A DNA stretch of 64,000 nucleotides. Source: Amyelois transitella. Lineage: Eukaryota; Arthropoda; Insecta; Lepidoptera; Pyralidae. Under the pieces are notes generated by a model. The model ran no database searches. It was given only the letters and a program-made list of their open reading frames with translations, and was not told where the DNA came from. Positions 1-12,400 of this stretch are shown here, piece after piece. Every line of letters starts with the position of its first letter. Position 1 is the stretch's first letter. Both the position numbers and the translations under genes were made by a program. The stretch covers positions 11,245,001 to 11,309,000 of the forward strand of contig NC_083509.1 in assembly GCF_032362555.1 (NCBI RefSeq), in the 5' to 3' direction.

Positions 1-35
1 GCTCATCGCCTAAAAGATGAATCCAAAGTTTAATG
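1..35 (-). mobile_element. family B fragment at the window edge
   Basis: GCTCATCGCCTAAAAGATGA matches the middle of family B and runs off the window. Confidence 0.6.
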
Positions 36-361
36 AATTTGATTAATCCAAATATCACAAGGTATCTCCCTTGACTGACTTTTACAATATGCACGGTCAG
101 AGAAGCATCGTGATTGAATTAAATGGTCATGGACGTCTCAACGCAAAGTTTTCCTTTAATACTTTTAATCGCAAAATATTGGACGCGTTAGAAAGAGGCA
201 TTATAGTGCACATGTTTCGATAAATATTGTCGCTGCCGGTAGAAGGAGCAAGCGAAGAAATCCAGGCTGGTACGCATTCCAGGGCTGATGACGCTAAAGG
301 CCAGACGAAATGGACAGAGAAAAGTCGGCAGGCGAACGAATAACAATCCCAATAAAGTTTT

Positions 362-605
362 TGACGGCCTCTGTAGCGCAGCGGTAGCACGCTGGTCTGT
401 GACACCGGAAGTCCCAAGTTCGAATCCCGGTCAGGGCATGATGAGAAAAGAACTTTTTCTGATTGGCCTGCGTCTTGGATGTTTATCTATATAAGTATTT
501 ATAATTAAATATAGTATCGTTGAGTTAGCATCTCGTAACACAAGTCTCGAACTTACTTCGAGGCTAACTTAATCTGTGTAATTTGTCCCGTATATATTTT
601 AAAGT
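362..605 (+). mobile_element. tRNA-derived SINE, family 1
   Basis: The head resembles a tRNA (CAGCGGTAGCACGC A-box region; GTTCGAATCCCGG B box). It is followed by GGCATGATGAGAAAAGAAC and an AT-rich body ending GTCCCGTATATATTTT. The acceptor stem does not pair properly, so this is not a tRNA gene. Confidence 0.85.
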
Positions 606-817
606 AAAATAAAGTTCCGATCAGTAAGTACTAGCCGTTCGGTTCGTCACGCTAACAAAGTCACATCGCCAGCGAAGCCGCAACCGCGACGCGACCGCCG
701 GCAGTGTGGCGAGGGCTTAATTACCGTCCTGACAAAAAGGTGCAATTCCACATGCTCATCTTATATATGAAATTCTCGTGTCACAATGTTCTAGAATAGA
801 ATAGATTTATTTTCAAT

Positions 818-1163
818 ATGTTGTGATGTGAAAGAAGATGTAGTTACAGGAATAGAAAAGGGTATGTTAAGATGGTTCGGTCATGTGGAGAGGATGAATG
901 AAAACAGGTTGACTAAGCAGATATACATGGAGGGTGTGGAGGGAAAGGTCGGAGTGGGAAGACCTAGACAAACATATCTTGATCAAATTAAGGACGTCCT
1001 GGTAAAGGGTCAGGTCAAAAGTACCCGAAACCGCCGAGCTTGCATGAATAGAGTTATGAATGTGGATGAAGCGAAGGAAATATGCAGAGATCGTGGCAAG
1101 TGGAAAGAGGTAGTCTCTGCCTACCCCTCCGGGAAAGAGGCGTGATTTTATGTATGTATGTAT
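818..1163 (+). mobile_element. LINE family A: 3' end of a non-LTR retrotransposon
   Basis: Encodes a reverse-transcriptase C-terminal tail with [20 protein letters not shown] and [14 protein letters not shown], then [17 protein letters not shown], stop, and an (ATGT)n tail. This WFGHV...GRPR pattern is the end of endonuclease/RT polyproteins of non-LTR elements. The copy is 5'-truncated, as usual for target-primed insertion. Confidence 0.88.
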
Positions 1164-1459
1164 TTTCAAAATTGGATACAAGGTATCACTTCTTGACGTC
1201 ACATTCACACGTCGTTCCCGTATTCCTCCGAAACGGCTTTATTGACGGCCGATTCTCATGAAATTTTGTGAGCATATTTAATAGGTCTAAGAATCGGCCA
1301 ACATCTATTTTTCATACCCCTTAGTGATAAAAGTTGTCCAACCTTAGTAGAAATTACTTAAAAATTATTTATATGACAAAAAACGTTTGCCGTAACAGCT
1401 AGTAGACATTGTAATGATCTAAGTCATGAACTGTTAAACTGCGATACATTTAGAAAAAA

Positions 1460-1985
1460 ATAGTGACAGGATAAGGAACAGTGTGATAAGGGAATGTTGT
1501 GATGTGAAAGAAGATATAGTAACAGGAATAAAAAAGGGAATGCTTAGAAAGTTTGGTCATGTCTAAACGATGAAGGTTGACTAAGAAAATATACTTACTA
1601 AGGGAGCGTGAATAAGACTGTTTAAGTGGGTAGGTTTTTATATGATTTAATCAGCGCCATCTAGTGGTAACGTGATGGCACTAAACTTATTCCATACAAA
1701 TTAACTTTTACTTGCTCGTAAAAGATGACCAGGGAATATAATAACATAGAAAGATGAAGGTTGACTAAGAAAATATACAAAGGGAGTATGAACGGGACTG
1801 TTGAAATTGGAAGGCCTAGACGAACGTACCTTGATCAAATAGGAGACGTTCTAGTAAAAGGTCAGGTCAAGAATGAAGTTGAAGTCGCCGAAGACCCCGG
1901 GCCTCTAAGCATTTGCGATGAAAGAAGCATCCGGAAACACAAAAAGATGAGAGACCTACAACGAACCAATAATCAACTTAGTAAG
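1460..1985 (+). mobile_element. LINE family A: two decayed fragments
   Basis: 1460-1612 and 1752-1985 match the family A coding end (GTGATAAGGGAATGTTGTGA; CTTGATCAAATAGGAGACGT) with indels. The 140 bp between them is unrelated. Confidence 0.75.
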
Positions 1986-2398
1986 AGTTAATGTGAAGAT
2001 CGGTTTAATAAATTTATGACCTTGTTTTTGTTTTAACTCATATTATCTAGGTAAATAAAAATTTGATTTTTAACTTTATTTCTCTATCGTAAATTCAAAT
2101 TTATGGACGATATTTTTTTACTGTAGACGATCCTATGTTTATTTTATATAATGACATCTTTTAAAAAAGCAAATTCGTAGAGTGTACATAGACTCGCGGA
2201 GACGTTGTACTGGTCCTGACAAAATCCGCGTTGACGCGTGAAAAACTTAATTTTCCCGAGGGCGACGGACGTTCTCGTCGATAAAACTCATTGACATACA
2301 TTGAGCTAGATACTGCACGATACGTCTTAAAATTTTCGGCAACAATAATTAGATTATTTACTACCATATAGTAACTAACTTTATTTATTGGTTTAAGG

Positions 2399-2661
2399 TG
2401 CCGTGTGGTTCCCGGCACCATTACAAAAAAAGAATAGGACCACTCCATCTCTTTCCCACGGATGTCGTAAAAGGCGACTAAGGGATAGGCTTATAAACTT
2501 GGGATTCCTCTTTTAGGCGACGGGCTAGCAACCTGTCACTATTTGAATCTCAATTCTATCAGTAAGCCAAACAGCTGAGCGTGGCTTATCAGTCTTTTCA
2601 AGACTGGTGGCTCTGTTTACCCCGCTAGGGATAAAGACGTGATCATATGTATGTATGTATG
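2399..2661 (+). mobile_element. family B retroposon, full length
   Basis: Reference copy of the family: 5' TGCCGTGTGGTTCCCGGCAC, GTCGTAAAAGGCGACTAAGG, CAGTCTTTTCAAGACTG hairpin, CTACCCCGCTAGGGATAAAG, then (ATGT)n. About 260 bp, no coding potential. Confidence 0.88.
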
Positions 2662-3204
2662 TTATTTATTTATATACGTATATAATTGTTTAAGTCTTTA
2701 GCATCATACCTCGTAAATGAACTGTTGTTCACCCTTGCCTCAATTTTGTATACGATTCTCTTACAAGTTTTGTCAGGTTGGCTGGAAGAGATAGGTACCA
2801 CTTAGGGATAAGCCCGTGCTTATACTGTACTACTGTTTTATATAATAAATATAAAAATATATATTCCTACTAATCAGTACATTTACTGATATTTATACCA
2901 TTTATATGAGGATACGGTATCTATCTGTTGCAAGTCTGTGGCTAAACCCTTGGGAACGGGGGATCGACTATCGGCATATATTAAAAAATATTAACATAGA
3001 AATTGCGGTATATTTTTATGGAACTTGCATATATTAAATATGACTTACGGACATTATAGCACTGTGTTATGGCGATGTCTGTGCCAACCCTTATTATTAG
3101 ATAATAGAAAGAGACATGATCATATGCATCACTAAAGAAGTTCTTCGTCATACAGTCTTAAAAAATTTGAATAAAAATAAAATCTCATCTCCAATAGACT
3201 CTTT

Positions 3205-3414
3205 CTATACATATATACTAAAATTTAAATGCGAAAGTTTGTTTGTTAAAGACCTCTTTTCAAATTATCTACTGACGCAATCGCCTTGAAATTCCAACCA
3301 TATAAATTTAACCATGGTAAAATCATTAATTCCTGTGAGATTTGCGAAAAAATCTGTTTTCTTCTGTAGATGGCGGTAAATTCGCGCGGGCGAAGCTTCC
3401 CGTAAAAGCTAGTG
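3205..3414 (+). mobile_element. Helitron-like element
   Basis: Ends GCGCGGGCGAAGCTTCCCGT AAAAGCTAG before T with a small stem, starting near AAATGCGAAAGTTTGTTTG. Confidence 0.6.
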
Positions 3415-3711
3415 GAGAATAAATATTCAACGTTATTCATAACGGCGAGTAATAAGTTCGTCACAAAGGGCCGGAATGAAAGAATGAACGAAAATGAACG
3501 AATGAAATTCTTAACGCTTCTTCGAGACGGTGGGAAAACCAATTTAAAGTTATAGCGCTGTTTACCGAAACTCCCTTTTTTACAAGTATCACTTCTTCAA
3601 ACATAATTAACTGATGGCGGGTCCCCCGTATCGCAAATAATAATAGGCATCGAATTTCTTTTAAGTGACATTTTATAAATCTGCATAAAATAATAGGACC
3701 AGAATATATAT

Positions 3712-3792
3712 TTAAATATATACGGGACGAATTACACAGATTGAGTTAGCCTCGAAGTGAGTTCGAGACCTGTGTTACGAGATGCTAATGAT
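3712..3792 (-). mobile_element. tRNA-derived SINE, family 1, 3' tail only
   Basis: ACGGGACGAATTACACAGAT to TGTGTTACGAGATGCTAA is the reversed SINE tail. Shorter pieces lie at 12848-12885 (-) and 24020-24070 (+). Confidence 0.65.
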
Positions 3793-4732
3793 GAGATGTA
3801 TGTAATAGGAAAAATAGCACAAGTATCGTAAGTAATCATTCTAATTGTCCCTCTATCCATTTCAGTCAAAAATACTAAATGTACAGACAAAATATTTTTA
3901 CTGTTTTATTATATGTATAGATTACGGGTAGTCGCTAATAGACTCAAAAATACTGAAAAGCCATTTTCAAGTATGGCTCAATGATAGAATTGAGTTTTAA
4001 AAATAATATTCAACCTAATCAAACAAAATGTAACTTAAACAGGTCCTTTCTAATTACAAAAGTTCCATAGTCGTTTACGAAGTATTGAAAAATGAACGGA
4101 GATATTCGATCTTTGCTTAAGAACAAAGTAATTTCAAGTCTGATAGCAGCGCCGTGGGTCGGAGATTAAAAATAAAAGATGCGAATGCAGCTTTAAACTA
4201 TAGTTAAGATAAGACAAGTTAAAGTGTTGCAGCCACAAGGTTATGGAAAGTTAAGACGGTAGTTAGCGGTTCTTTTAAAAAATTACTTTTGAACAGGTTA
4301 TGAATTTAAGGCGGTTTTCTTTCCATTCTTAGTTTTTAATAAGCAGCATTTTGAATAAACAAACAACGCTCATATGAGTTTCCAAAAAGTCGTAAGATAA
4401 TGATATAGATAATGAGAGCGTATCGTCTAAAAAAAAGAGTTCACGTATTTGCCTTGCACTTGATTAGCGAGAGAAGCAGGAGGCTCGCACTATATTTTTT
4501 CGTTACCAGACCAGCATAGAAACTTTCACAAATTAAATGTGCCTACTCCTAGTCTACCTAATCCAAATAACTAGAGCACCAATACATTAAAAAAGTTTAC
4601 GAACAGACAAAACACGAACCCAAATTAACGTACACAATACAACCATTTAAATTGTGGTACCTAAAATATTTTTCTTCAACAGTAATCTTCACCATTAAAG
4701 GTAACCTAAGGTAAATATGTATATGTAACAGA

Positions 4733-4996
4733 CTAGCTGTGCCCGCAACTTCGTCCGCGTAGAATAGTTATTATGGGCATCATTGCTGCCCTCAAGGATG
4801 AATAATTTTCCCCGTTTTTTTTCACATTTTCCATTAATTCTTCGCTCCTAATAGTTGCAGCGTGAAGCCTAAAGCCTTCGTCGATAAATGGTCTATTCAA
4901 CACAAAAATATTTTTTTAATTCGAACCCATAGTTCCTGAGATAAACGCGTTCAAACAAATAAACAAACTCTTCAGCTTTATAATATTAATATAGAT
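4733..4996 (-). mobile_element. Helitron-like element, reversed
   Basis: Begins CTAGCTGTGCCCGCAACTTC, the reverse complement of a Helitron 3' end, and shares its body with the copies at 19912 (+) and 50142 (-). Confidence 0.7.
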
Positions 4997-5205
4997 ATTA
5001 TACTCTTTTTTGCACTCAGTATAGAATCACCCTTAACATCACGCCACAATCAAATTACATTTTCTATTTCACCCTGCTCAGGGGTGTAAAGTTTTACTTG
5101 GAGGGATGCAATGAGAGGACTATAGCATTGACACTACACAAGTTTAGAATAGTCCCTCTCTCAATGCGACCTACGTTACAGACAAAAGAGGTTCGGGAAA
5201 AAGTT

Positions 5206-5465
5206 ACATACATACATATGGTCACGTCTATACCCATTGCGGGGCAGACAGAGTCAACAGTCTTGAAAAGACTGAATGCCCACGTTCAGCTATTTGGCTT
5301 AATGATCGAATTGAGATTCAAATAGTGACAGGTTGCTAGCCCATCGCCTAAAAAAGAATCCCAAGTTTGTAAGCCTATCCCTTAGTCACCTTTTACGACA
5401 TCCATGGGAAAGAGATGGAGGGGTCCTATTCTTTTTTGTATTGGTGCCGGGAACCACACGGTACA
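5206..5465 (-). mobile_element. family B retroposon, full length
   Basis: Begins with reversed tail CATACATACATATGGTCACG and ends at CGGGAACCACACGGTAC. Confidence 0.88.
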
Positions 5466-5871
5466 CACGGGGAAAAGTTACAATCGGGAAATGGTGTGTC
5501 AGTTAAGGCGGCGCAATCAGCACACAACATTTCTTCTCTCCCGAGTCAACTGGAAGAGATTTCTATTGAAATAAGTGGCATCCTTATTAACATTTTTTGT
5601 TTCATTTCAATTCTCCGCTGTAAGAATTTGTACATTAATAAATAAAATTAATTATATCTGGCGGTTGAGTTAACTAAAAAGTAAATACGTATCCTATTGT
5701 AACGTTAGTATTATGCTATTGTTATTTAGTTATGGGCAATAAAGAATAATTTGAAGGGAAAGGTACATTCTTTCTACCTTGGAAAGCAAACGGCGAAATT
5801 ATTCATCATCTCATACTTATGTCAATAATATTTACGTCTTCATAGAAAATATAAAAAAAATATATGTCTTT

Positions 5872-6054
5872 TCACTACATAGTATAAAACAAAGTCGCTA
5901 TTTTAGTCTGTTTGTCCGTATGCTTAAATCTTTAAAATTACGCAACGGATTTTGATGCGGTTTTTTGTAACAGGTAGAGTGATTCAAGAGGAAGGTTTTT
6001 ATGTATATTTTTTTTCGAATTTTGCACCCGTGCGAAGCCGGGGTGGGTCGCTAG
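5872..6054 (+). mobile_element. non-autonomous Helitron, family C
   Basis: Starts TC (TCACTACATAGTATAAAAC), ends in an ACCCG/CGGGT-type hairpin and CTAG before T, without target duplication, as Helitrons do. About 183 bp. Confidence 0.82.
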
Positions 6055-7012
6055 TTATTCATAAAAAGAACACATACATTTAACTTAGTCTTAAATTGAC
6101 TCCGAATTATATTTTATCTGTTTGCTATTTTCTAAAGGTTGACTGGTAAAGAATGCCTGTTATCTCCACCTATTTGTACTTTTGAGGCTCAATTAAAAAA
6201 TATTTAATTAATAAAGCTAATTTGTATTGTTTTTATCTAGGCTTTTTACCCGCAGCTTCTCCCACACGAATTAAGCGCTACCTACAAAAGACTACAGGTT
6301 TTTCGAAAATTTCACGAGAACTTTAATTTTCACCGGAATTAAACCCTATACTATGTTACCTGTATCAAATAGCAGGTGCCCATCGGCGCGACTTGTGTTT
6401 AAAACAAAGCCTGAAAACCCAATCTTCGAAAAATATTGCCAACATAATGCTTAAGCATATAATAAAAAAATAACCCTATTCTATGTTCTTCGTCAGACTC
6501 TTAATTTATAAGAGCACATTGTTCGATGTTCAAATGCATTGTCAAATTGATAGGAGTTGTCATTATGTGAATCAGTTGCAAATAAACAATCATTCCGTCT
6601 ACACGTTGGTTTTCCTTTAAAGAGTAGTACAAGCCATAGTAACCCTTATACAACCGTACATAAGGTCCTTCGAGCCGGATATTATATTATTCTTAGAATG
6701 AACATAAGACACGTAATTTCAAAAATATTAGTTCAGTAAATAACACGTGAAGACGTAACAAACAAACAGACTTTCGCATTTATAATATTAATTAGGATGA
6801 ACAATGTAAACGAAAACAGACTAAAAGGGGTCGTGAAAAAAAGTTACAGCCGCGGCTAAGTCGGGCGCCCGTCAGTTGTTAGCGCGCTAACAAGGCTGTC
6901 GCTAGTATGTTCCCGTTGTATCCCAACTAATTCGAGTATTGAAAATGCAAAAGTAACATTGTTAATTTGTTCGTCTTCTCTTCACGCGTTATCTACAGAA
7001 CTACATCTTATT

Positions 7013-7140
7013 GTACATACATACATATGGTCACGACTATATCCCTTGCGGGCTAGACAGAGCCAACAGTCTTGAAAAGACTGATAGGCCACGTTCAGCT
7101 GTTTGGCTTAACGAATGATAGAATTGTGTTTCAAATAGTG
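7013..7140 (-). mobile_element. family B, 3' half
   Basis: ATGT tail, hairpin and CAGCTGTTTGGCTTAACGAA are present; the 5' half is missing. Confidence 0.8.
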
Positions 7141-7244
7141 ATATGTATGTATGTTGCCTCACACATTCTGACCAGTCACTTAAAATCAACATACTTCATA
7201 CATAAACAAGATAATATGATTAAAGGTATATTCAAAAATTTAAT

Positions 7245-7415
7245 TCACTACTATAGGATACTATATATCGCTTAATAATTGTCAAAACGTATGGTTTAAC
7301 AACATTGGTTGACGTCAAATAAATTACTTAAAAACTAAGTTTACTGCCGCTTCCAAGGCGTCAGTGCAGAAGAAGCGGTAACAAACTGCACTGCAGCATT
7401 TTATTCAACAAATTA
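7245..7415 (-). repeat. dispersed repeat family D
   Basis: About 170 bp with TTGACGTCAAATAAATTACT and GCGTCAGTGCAGAAGAAGCG; also at 38990, 41470 and 52571. Plus-strand copies end in TGAATAAAANTTTTGAATTT, a retroposon-like tail. Confidence 0.8.
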
Positions 7416-7771
7416 TAAATTTTCGAATGCATTCTGTCAAAGTTCGCAGGTATCCACTCGTGGGCTACAAAGGGATATGACAATGCGAGCGCTAGCTACC
7501 ACTGACATAGATTGTCGGCGCGGGAGCAAACCACTTGATTTCCGACGCCCTCTCATTTCAGTGCGACCTAAGAGCCCAGACAATTGCGCGGCTTTGTTAG
7601 GTCTTTGGTCTTTAATTTGATGCTCCGGCGCCGTATTTCTGTTATCTGGAGTTTCACCATTATTTCATTGGCTACTAGCACTTCGCTATTCCTCTTGTAG
7701 CAGCCGAATTCAGATTTTGAAATGCTTTTGTATTTGTCTATTTGGACGTTGTTTTAGTTTTTAAACTAGCA

Positions 7772-7905
7772 CTCGCGCTCGGCTCCGCCCGTGTAATCGA
7801 AAAATTCTGGTAACTCCCGTTCCTATAGGAATTTCGAGAAATTCAATTCATAATCTTTATTGTATATATCATATCGTACCTCAGTTGAATTAATATTAAA
7901 TCCTC
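7772..7905 (-). mobile_element. Helitron-like element end, reversed
   Basis: CTAGCACTCGCGCTCGGCTC is a reversed CTAG terminus with a GC-rich stem. Confidence 0.5.
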
Positions 7906-7982
7906 TCTTATTCAAACTTTATATGAAAAGTACTTAGGTATGTGTGAAGCACAGACCATATACATATACTCGCACAATCTTT

Positions 7983-8131
7983 GAAAATAGTGACAGATTG
8001 CTAGGCCATCGCCTAAATGAAGAATTCCAAGTTTATATAAAAATCCCTTAGTCGCTTTTTACGACATCCGTGGGAAAGAGATGGAGTGATCCTATTCTTT
8101 TTATATTTGTGCCGGGAACCACACGGCACAA
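7983..8131 (-). mobile_element. family B, 5' half
   Basis: Starts inside AATAGTGACAGATTGCTAGG and reaches the GTGCCGG end at CACACGGCAC. Confidence 0.8.
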
Positions 8132-9401
8132 TATCAAATAAAAGATCTTTATTTTTGTTGCATTGCAGTTACCTAAGTCATTCCATATCTATAAATATTT
8201 TTTTCATAATCTCAATACTACGACCAAGGAAACCACAATATAAATAATTTTCAAGTTATTAAACTAAGCGATTTATTAAAATAATTTAATTACTTACTCG
8301 GTAAAAGTTTTCGTTGCGATCATAATTGCAGTTTCCAGTTGGTTGCCCCAGGCAGATTTCAACTACTGAAATTGGCAATTAGCAACTAAAAAATAGCTTT
8401 TTTTTACACTTTTTATGCTGATGAGGGAAAGTTCTTTGCCGCGCGATTAACTGTGGCTGTAATTTGAATTTTTAGTTAGCAAAAGACTGGTGAGAGAACA
8501 ATACATTTTGTTTTATGTTAATACTGAGTATCTGCGATCTCAACAAAGGAATATTATTTTTAAGTATCGTGTTCACTATCAATCTCTAGCGAAGACTCCG
8601 AAACTCCGTTTCTTTGTGGACATGCCCTTATTTTTTATTTATGTAACAAAGTCGCGAAATCCTTTGTTCTTAGGTACTCGCTTTCTACAGCGGCAGCGAC
8701 AATAGTAATTCACTTATCTTTGAATTGAAAATTTGCGATTTAAAAAAAAAGAAATATGCTTCTGAAATAATAAAAGCTTTCTTAATTTGAATTTCATTGT
8801 TTTCATATAATGTGAATAGATTGCAATCTTGAATCATTATTTTTGTTAATATTCTTGTTCTGGTTTTTTTTTTTAATAAAAAGATTTTTCGTTTTTATCA
8901 AGCTATGGGGATAATTTAGTGGTTTAATACTTATTTAAGTACTTTTTTACTCAATGGGTATGCAGATACTACAGTTTTTCGCTTACGAAGATCCTAGCAT
9001 AGGTACTTGCTTCATCCACTTTCATCAAACTTTTCTTTCAGTCGTCAATCAGAACATCGATTTTATCAAGATACGTTCGTCTGAGCCTGCCAACATTCCC
9101 ATTATAACATTCTCCATGTATATAAATTGCTTAGTTAATCTACCTGACCGAATATAAGCATTTCTTTAATATTCCTGTCACATATCATCTTCTCAGTAGT
9201 CGAAAAAAAAATCTTATAAATTAACGCTAACAAGATCAAAGATTAATCTTGCACTAGAAATATAACGGCATGAAGTAATCCGGCGACCCGACGGCCGATA
9301 GTATGCAATTTCACACGTCAGTACACAATGATATTGCCAACTGTACAATCCGACAGAACATGACTTATATTTTTAGACACGACACGATTCTAACCGATCC
9401 T

Positions 9402-9464
9402 TTGAAATTCGTGTTCTAAAATTTGAAATTGGTGTTTTAAAATTTGAAATTGGTGTTCTAAAAT
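9402..9464 (+). repeat. 21-bp tandem repeat, three units
   Basis: TTGAAATTNGTGTTNTAAAAT is repeated three times in intergenic DNA. Confidence 0.85.
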
Positions 9465-9727
9465 TGATAGCGAATTTGTGAATACGCTGACATAATTTTG
9501 ATCATAGATATCTACATGCTCATAAAATAAATCATAGGTATATATTAAGTATAGGTTTATAGTACACATGGTATATTAAGTATGTTATTACTTATTATAC
9601 ATTATTATTATTATCACACACACAAAGGTTCTCTGCTTAACCCAATGATAGACTGTTAGATAATGCTATTAACATTAAGTCCGCCTATTGCACTTTACAA
9701 ATTGTAATTAAATAAAGAAATAAATAA

Positions 9728-9855
9728 AACTACACCCTAAACCGCTGAGCTTGCATGAATTATGAATGTGACTGAAGCGAAAGAAGTATGCAAAGATCGG
9801 GACAAGTGGAATCGTGTTATCTGTGACTACGTCTCAGGGAAAGAGGAGTAAATCA
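9728..9855 (+). mobile_element. LINE family A, last 130 bp
   Basis: Matches the terminal CCGAGCTTGCATGAA to GGGAAAGAGG stretch. Confidence 0.75.
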
Positions 9856-9962
9856 CGCCTATCTTCTTCCTCCTGGCTATAGTCCCAGATGCATCCTCAC
9901 CACTCTGGAGAGGAGCATAATGCATTTCTGCATCTACATATGTATATAACTACATATGTATC

Positions 9963-10110
9963 ACTACATACATACATACATAAAATCACGTCTATATCCC
10001 TTGCGGGGTATACAGAGCCAACAGTCTTGAAAAGACTGATAGGCCACGTTCAGTTTTTTGGATTCAAGATAGAATTGAGATTCAAATAGTGACAGGTAGC
10101 TAGCCCATCG
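9963..10110 (-). mobile_element. family B, 3' half
   Basis: ATGT tail to GTGACAGGTAGCTAGCCCAT. Confidence 0.8.
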
Positions 10111-10174
10111 AAGCTCAAAAAATATTGAATTGGTTGAACATTAATGAAGTATATTTAGATAAAGTAGAGTGTAC

Positions 10175-10304
10175 ATGTACATTTTATGATGAAATCTTGT
10201 ATGTAGGTAGCTGAAGACCCAGGATACCACACAGGTTACTTTTTATCCCCGAGTTTTAATAATACGGTTTCCACACGGACGAAGTCGCGGGCCACCTCTA
10301 GTAC
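10175..10304 (+). mobile_element. Helitron-like element 3' end
   Basis: CACACGGACGAAGTCGCGGG and CTAG terminus. A related piece is at 38822-38915. Confidence 0.6.
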
Positions 10305-10924
10305 TGCTATATTATTACGGTATCTACAACAACATGCAACATTTGAATCAAATGTGTTTTCAGACCGATGCGCCAGCCAATATAGCTCAAAGGATAGGGA
10401 TTATATATCTATGTTATAGGTTGGAATCAGTCGATTGAGCAAACAATATCATAAACAGGTGCTTCCCTTACTAATGTTATAAATGCAAAAGTCTGTCTGT
10501 CTGTTCCGCTACAGCGCTGGAGCGGTTCGAATGAAATTTGGTATATGTACAGTTTTTTTTTTTTTAAATCTACCCCTAAGCGTCTGGCAATCTTATGATA
10601 CACCTTTACGGCAAAACAATGTATTTTATTATGTTATAACTTGGACTTAGCGCGGGCCGCCCAGGGCCCTATGTACACACAGCATCGCCCAATTACCAAG
10701 GTGCTTAATTAGCAAGCAAACATGTTGGAAATATACAGGGTGGATCTGCAATTTTGTGCTTTCATGCGTTCAACTTACAGTCTAGTGTCAAATGACAAAT
10801 AAGTAGAAATACAAACAAAAATATACTCTTTACTTGATAAATAAGAGACTCATATGTTAATGTCCATATTTAATTAAATTATAGGGAGAATTAATTACTT
10901 TTTAGCTTTTATAGGTAGGTAGGT

Positions 10925-11010
10925 ACGTACTTTGATCTAATTGGAGATGGTATAAGGTCAGGTCAAGAGTACCCGAAACCGACGAGCTTGCATGAAGAGA
11001 GTTAAAACTT
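10925..11010 (+). mobile_element. LINE family A fragment
   Basis: Contains GGTCAGGTCAAGAGTACCCG and CGAGCTTGCATGAAGAGAGT, both internal to family A. Confidence 0.7.
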
Positions 11011-11019
11011 TGCTGAAAC

Positions 11020-11280
11020 TCACCACTCTGGACAGGAGCCCGGGGTAATCCTTTGACCTTGGATTAGGATCCAACTCAATTCCAATCTTGAGATTGGATG
11101 AGTCAGGTTTTTTACACGAAGCTACTCCCATCTAACCTCCGCAACCGTTACAGGTAAACCTAACCCGTATTGGATCCGTGGTAACACATCCAGTTGCTGA
11201 ATGTGAGGTTTAATCCCGATGTTTTTCCCTCACCATAACAGCATCGGTTAGTATCCAAACTAATGTACACAACTTTGAAA
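11020..11280 (-). repeat. dispersed repeat family G
   Basis: Reversed copy of a repeat with GAAAACATCGTGAGGAAACC and TCAGATGGGAGTCGCTT type motifs, common in lepidopteran LINE 3' regions. Others: 21270-21440 (+), 22720-22880 (+), 37400-37592 (+), 40410-40560 (-), 42290-42460 (-), 60625-60800 (+). Confidence 0.65.
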
Positions 11281-11549
11281 ATAGTCATTGGTACAGGGCC
11301 GAGGCGGGATGTGAACCTGTTATTTTATGCTACTGTGTAAATAGGTACGAAATATACTTATTCAAGAGTTGAACCCAAATCCAAACTTCACCAGTTAAAA
11401 TTAACGATGATTACGTAGTTCAATCTCTTAATAACTCTTCATGAAGATTTAATTGAAAGGTTAATTAGTGTTTCGTACTTATACAAAGCATCTTTGAATT
11501 AAATTTATCTTGTAGCACCCTTCAATTAATAATAAGCTTAACCCTGTTT

Positions 11550-11905
11550 GATGTTGTTGGATGTTGTCATGTGAAAAAAGATGTACTTACAGGTATAGAA
11601 AAGGGTATGTTAAGATGGTTTGGTCATATGGAGAGGATGAATGAAAGCAGGTTGACTAAGCAGATATGACCAAGGAGAGTGTGGAGGGAAAGGTCGGAGT
11701 GGAAAGATGTATCGATCAAATTAAGGACGTCCTGGCAAAGGGTCAGGTCAAGAGTACCCGAAACCGCCGAGCTTGCATGAAGAGAGTTACCTATGAATGT
11801 GGATGAAGCGAAGGCAGTATGCAGAGATCGTGGCATGTGGAAAGATGTAGTCTCTGCCTATCCGTCCGGGAAAGAGGCGTGATTTTATGTATGTATGTAT
11901 GTATC
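11550..11905 (+). mobile_element. LINE family A, 3' end with frame damage
   Basis: Nearly the same extent as the copy at 818, including the (ATGT)n tail, but with small deletions breaking the frame. Confidence 0.85.
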
Positions 11906-11949
11906 CTGTTTGAAGCAATAAACCTAGGTATAAAATTAACTATAATATA

Positions 11950-12070
11950 ATCTCAATTCTATCGTTAAGCCATCCAACTGAACGTGGCTTTTCATACTAT
12001 TGGGTCTGTCCACCCCATGAGGGAAAAAGACCTGACGTTTCGTCACGTTGTTTTCCCTCACTGTAAATGT
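11950..12070 (+). mobile_element. family B, decayed 3' part
   Basis: ATCTCAATTCTATCGTTAAG to CACCCCATGAGGGAAAAAGA. Confidence 0.65.
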
Positions 12071-12400
12071 ATGTATCTTCAGAGTAAGTAAGTATAACCT
12101 AAACTCACTAAAGATCTACCTACTATACGAGGACCTTAGGATATGATAGTGCACCTTCTTTCAGTGTTACTATTTGTATTAAGTATACAAAACACCTACA
12201 GGTACATTCACATGCAATAAAATAGCTCTGCGTTTAAATACAATAACTATAAACGTCGTCCTCTCCTCCACAGTACACTGGAAAATACAGGTATCTACAT
12301 TAGGTCGCATTCTAGTACCTACTAGCTAGGAATAAATTAAGAGTGCGCACGAGTATTTATTGTATTTGTTATGATTATTTTTCCATTTAGGTCATTTTAT

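Noticed and set aside
365..440. tRNA gene
   Set aside because: The B box is good, but the acceptor and anticodon stems do not pair, and the sequence continues into a body repeated at 62450. It is a SINE head.
867..1208. Minus-strand 113-codon frame
   Set aside because: Antisense to the family A reverse-transcriptase tail, and recurring wherever that repeat occurs.
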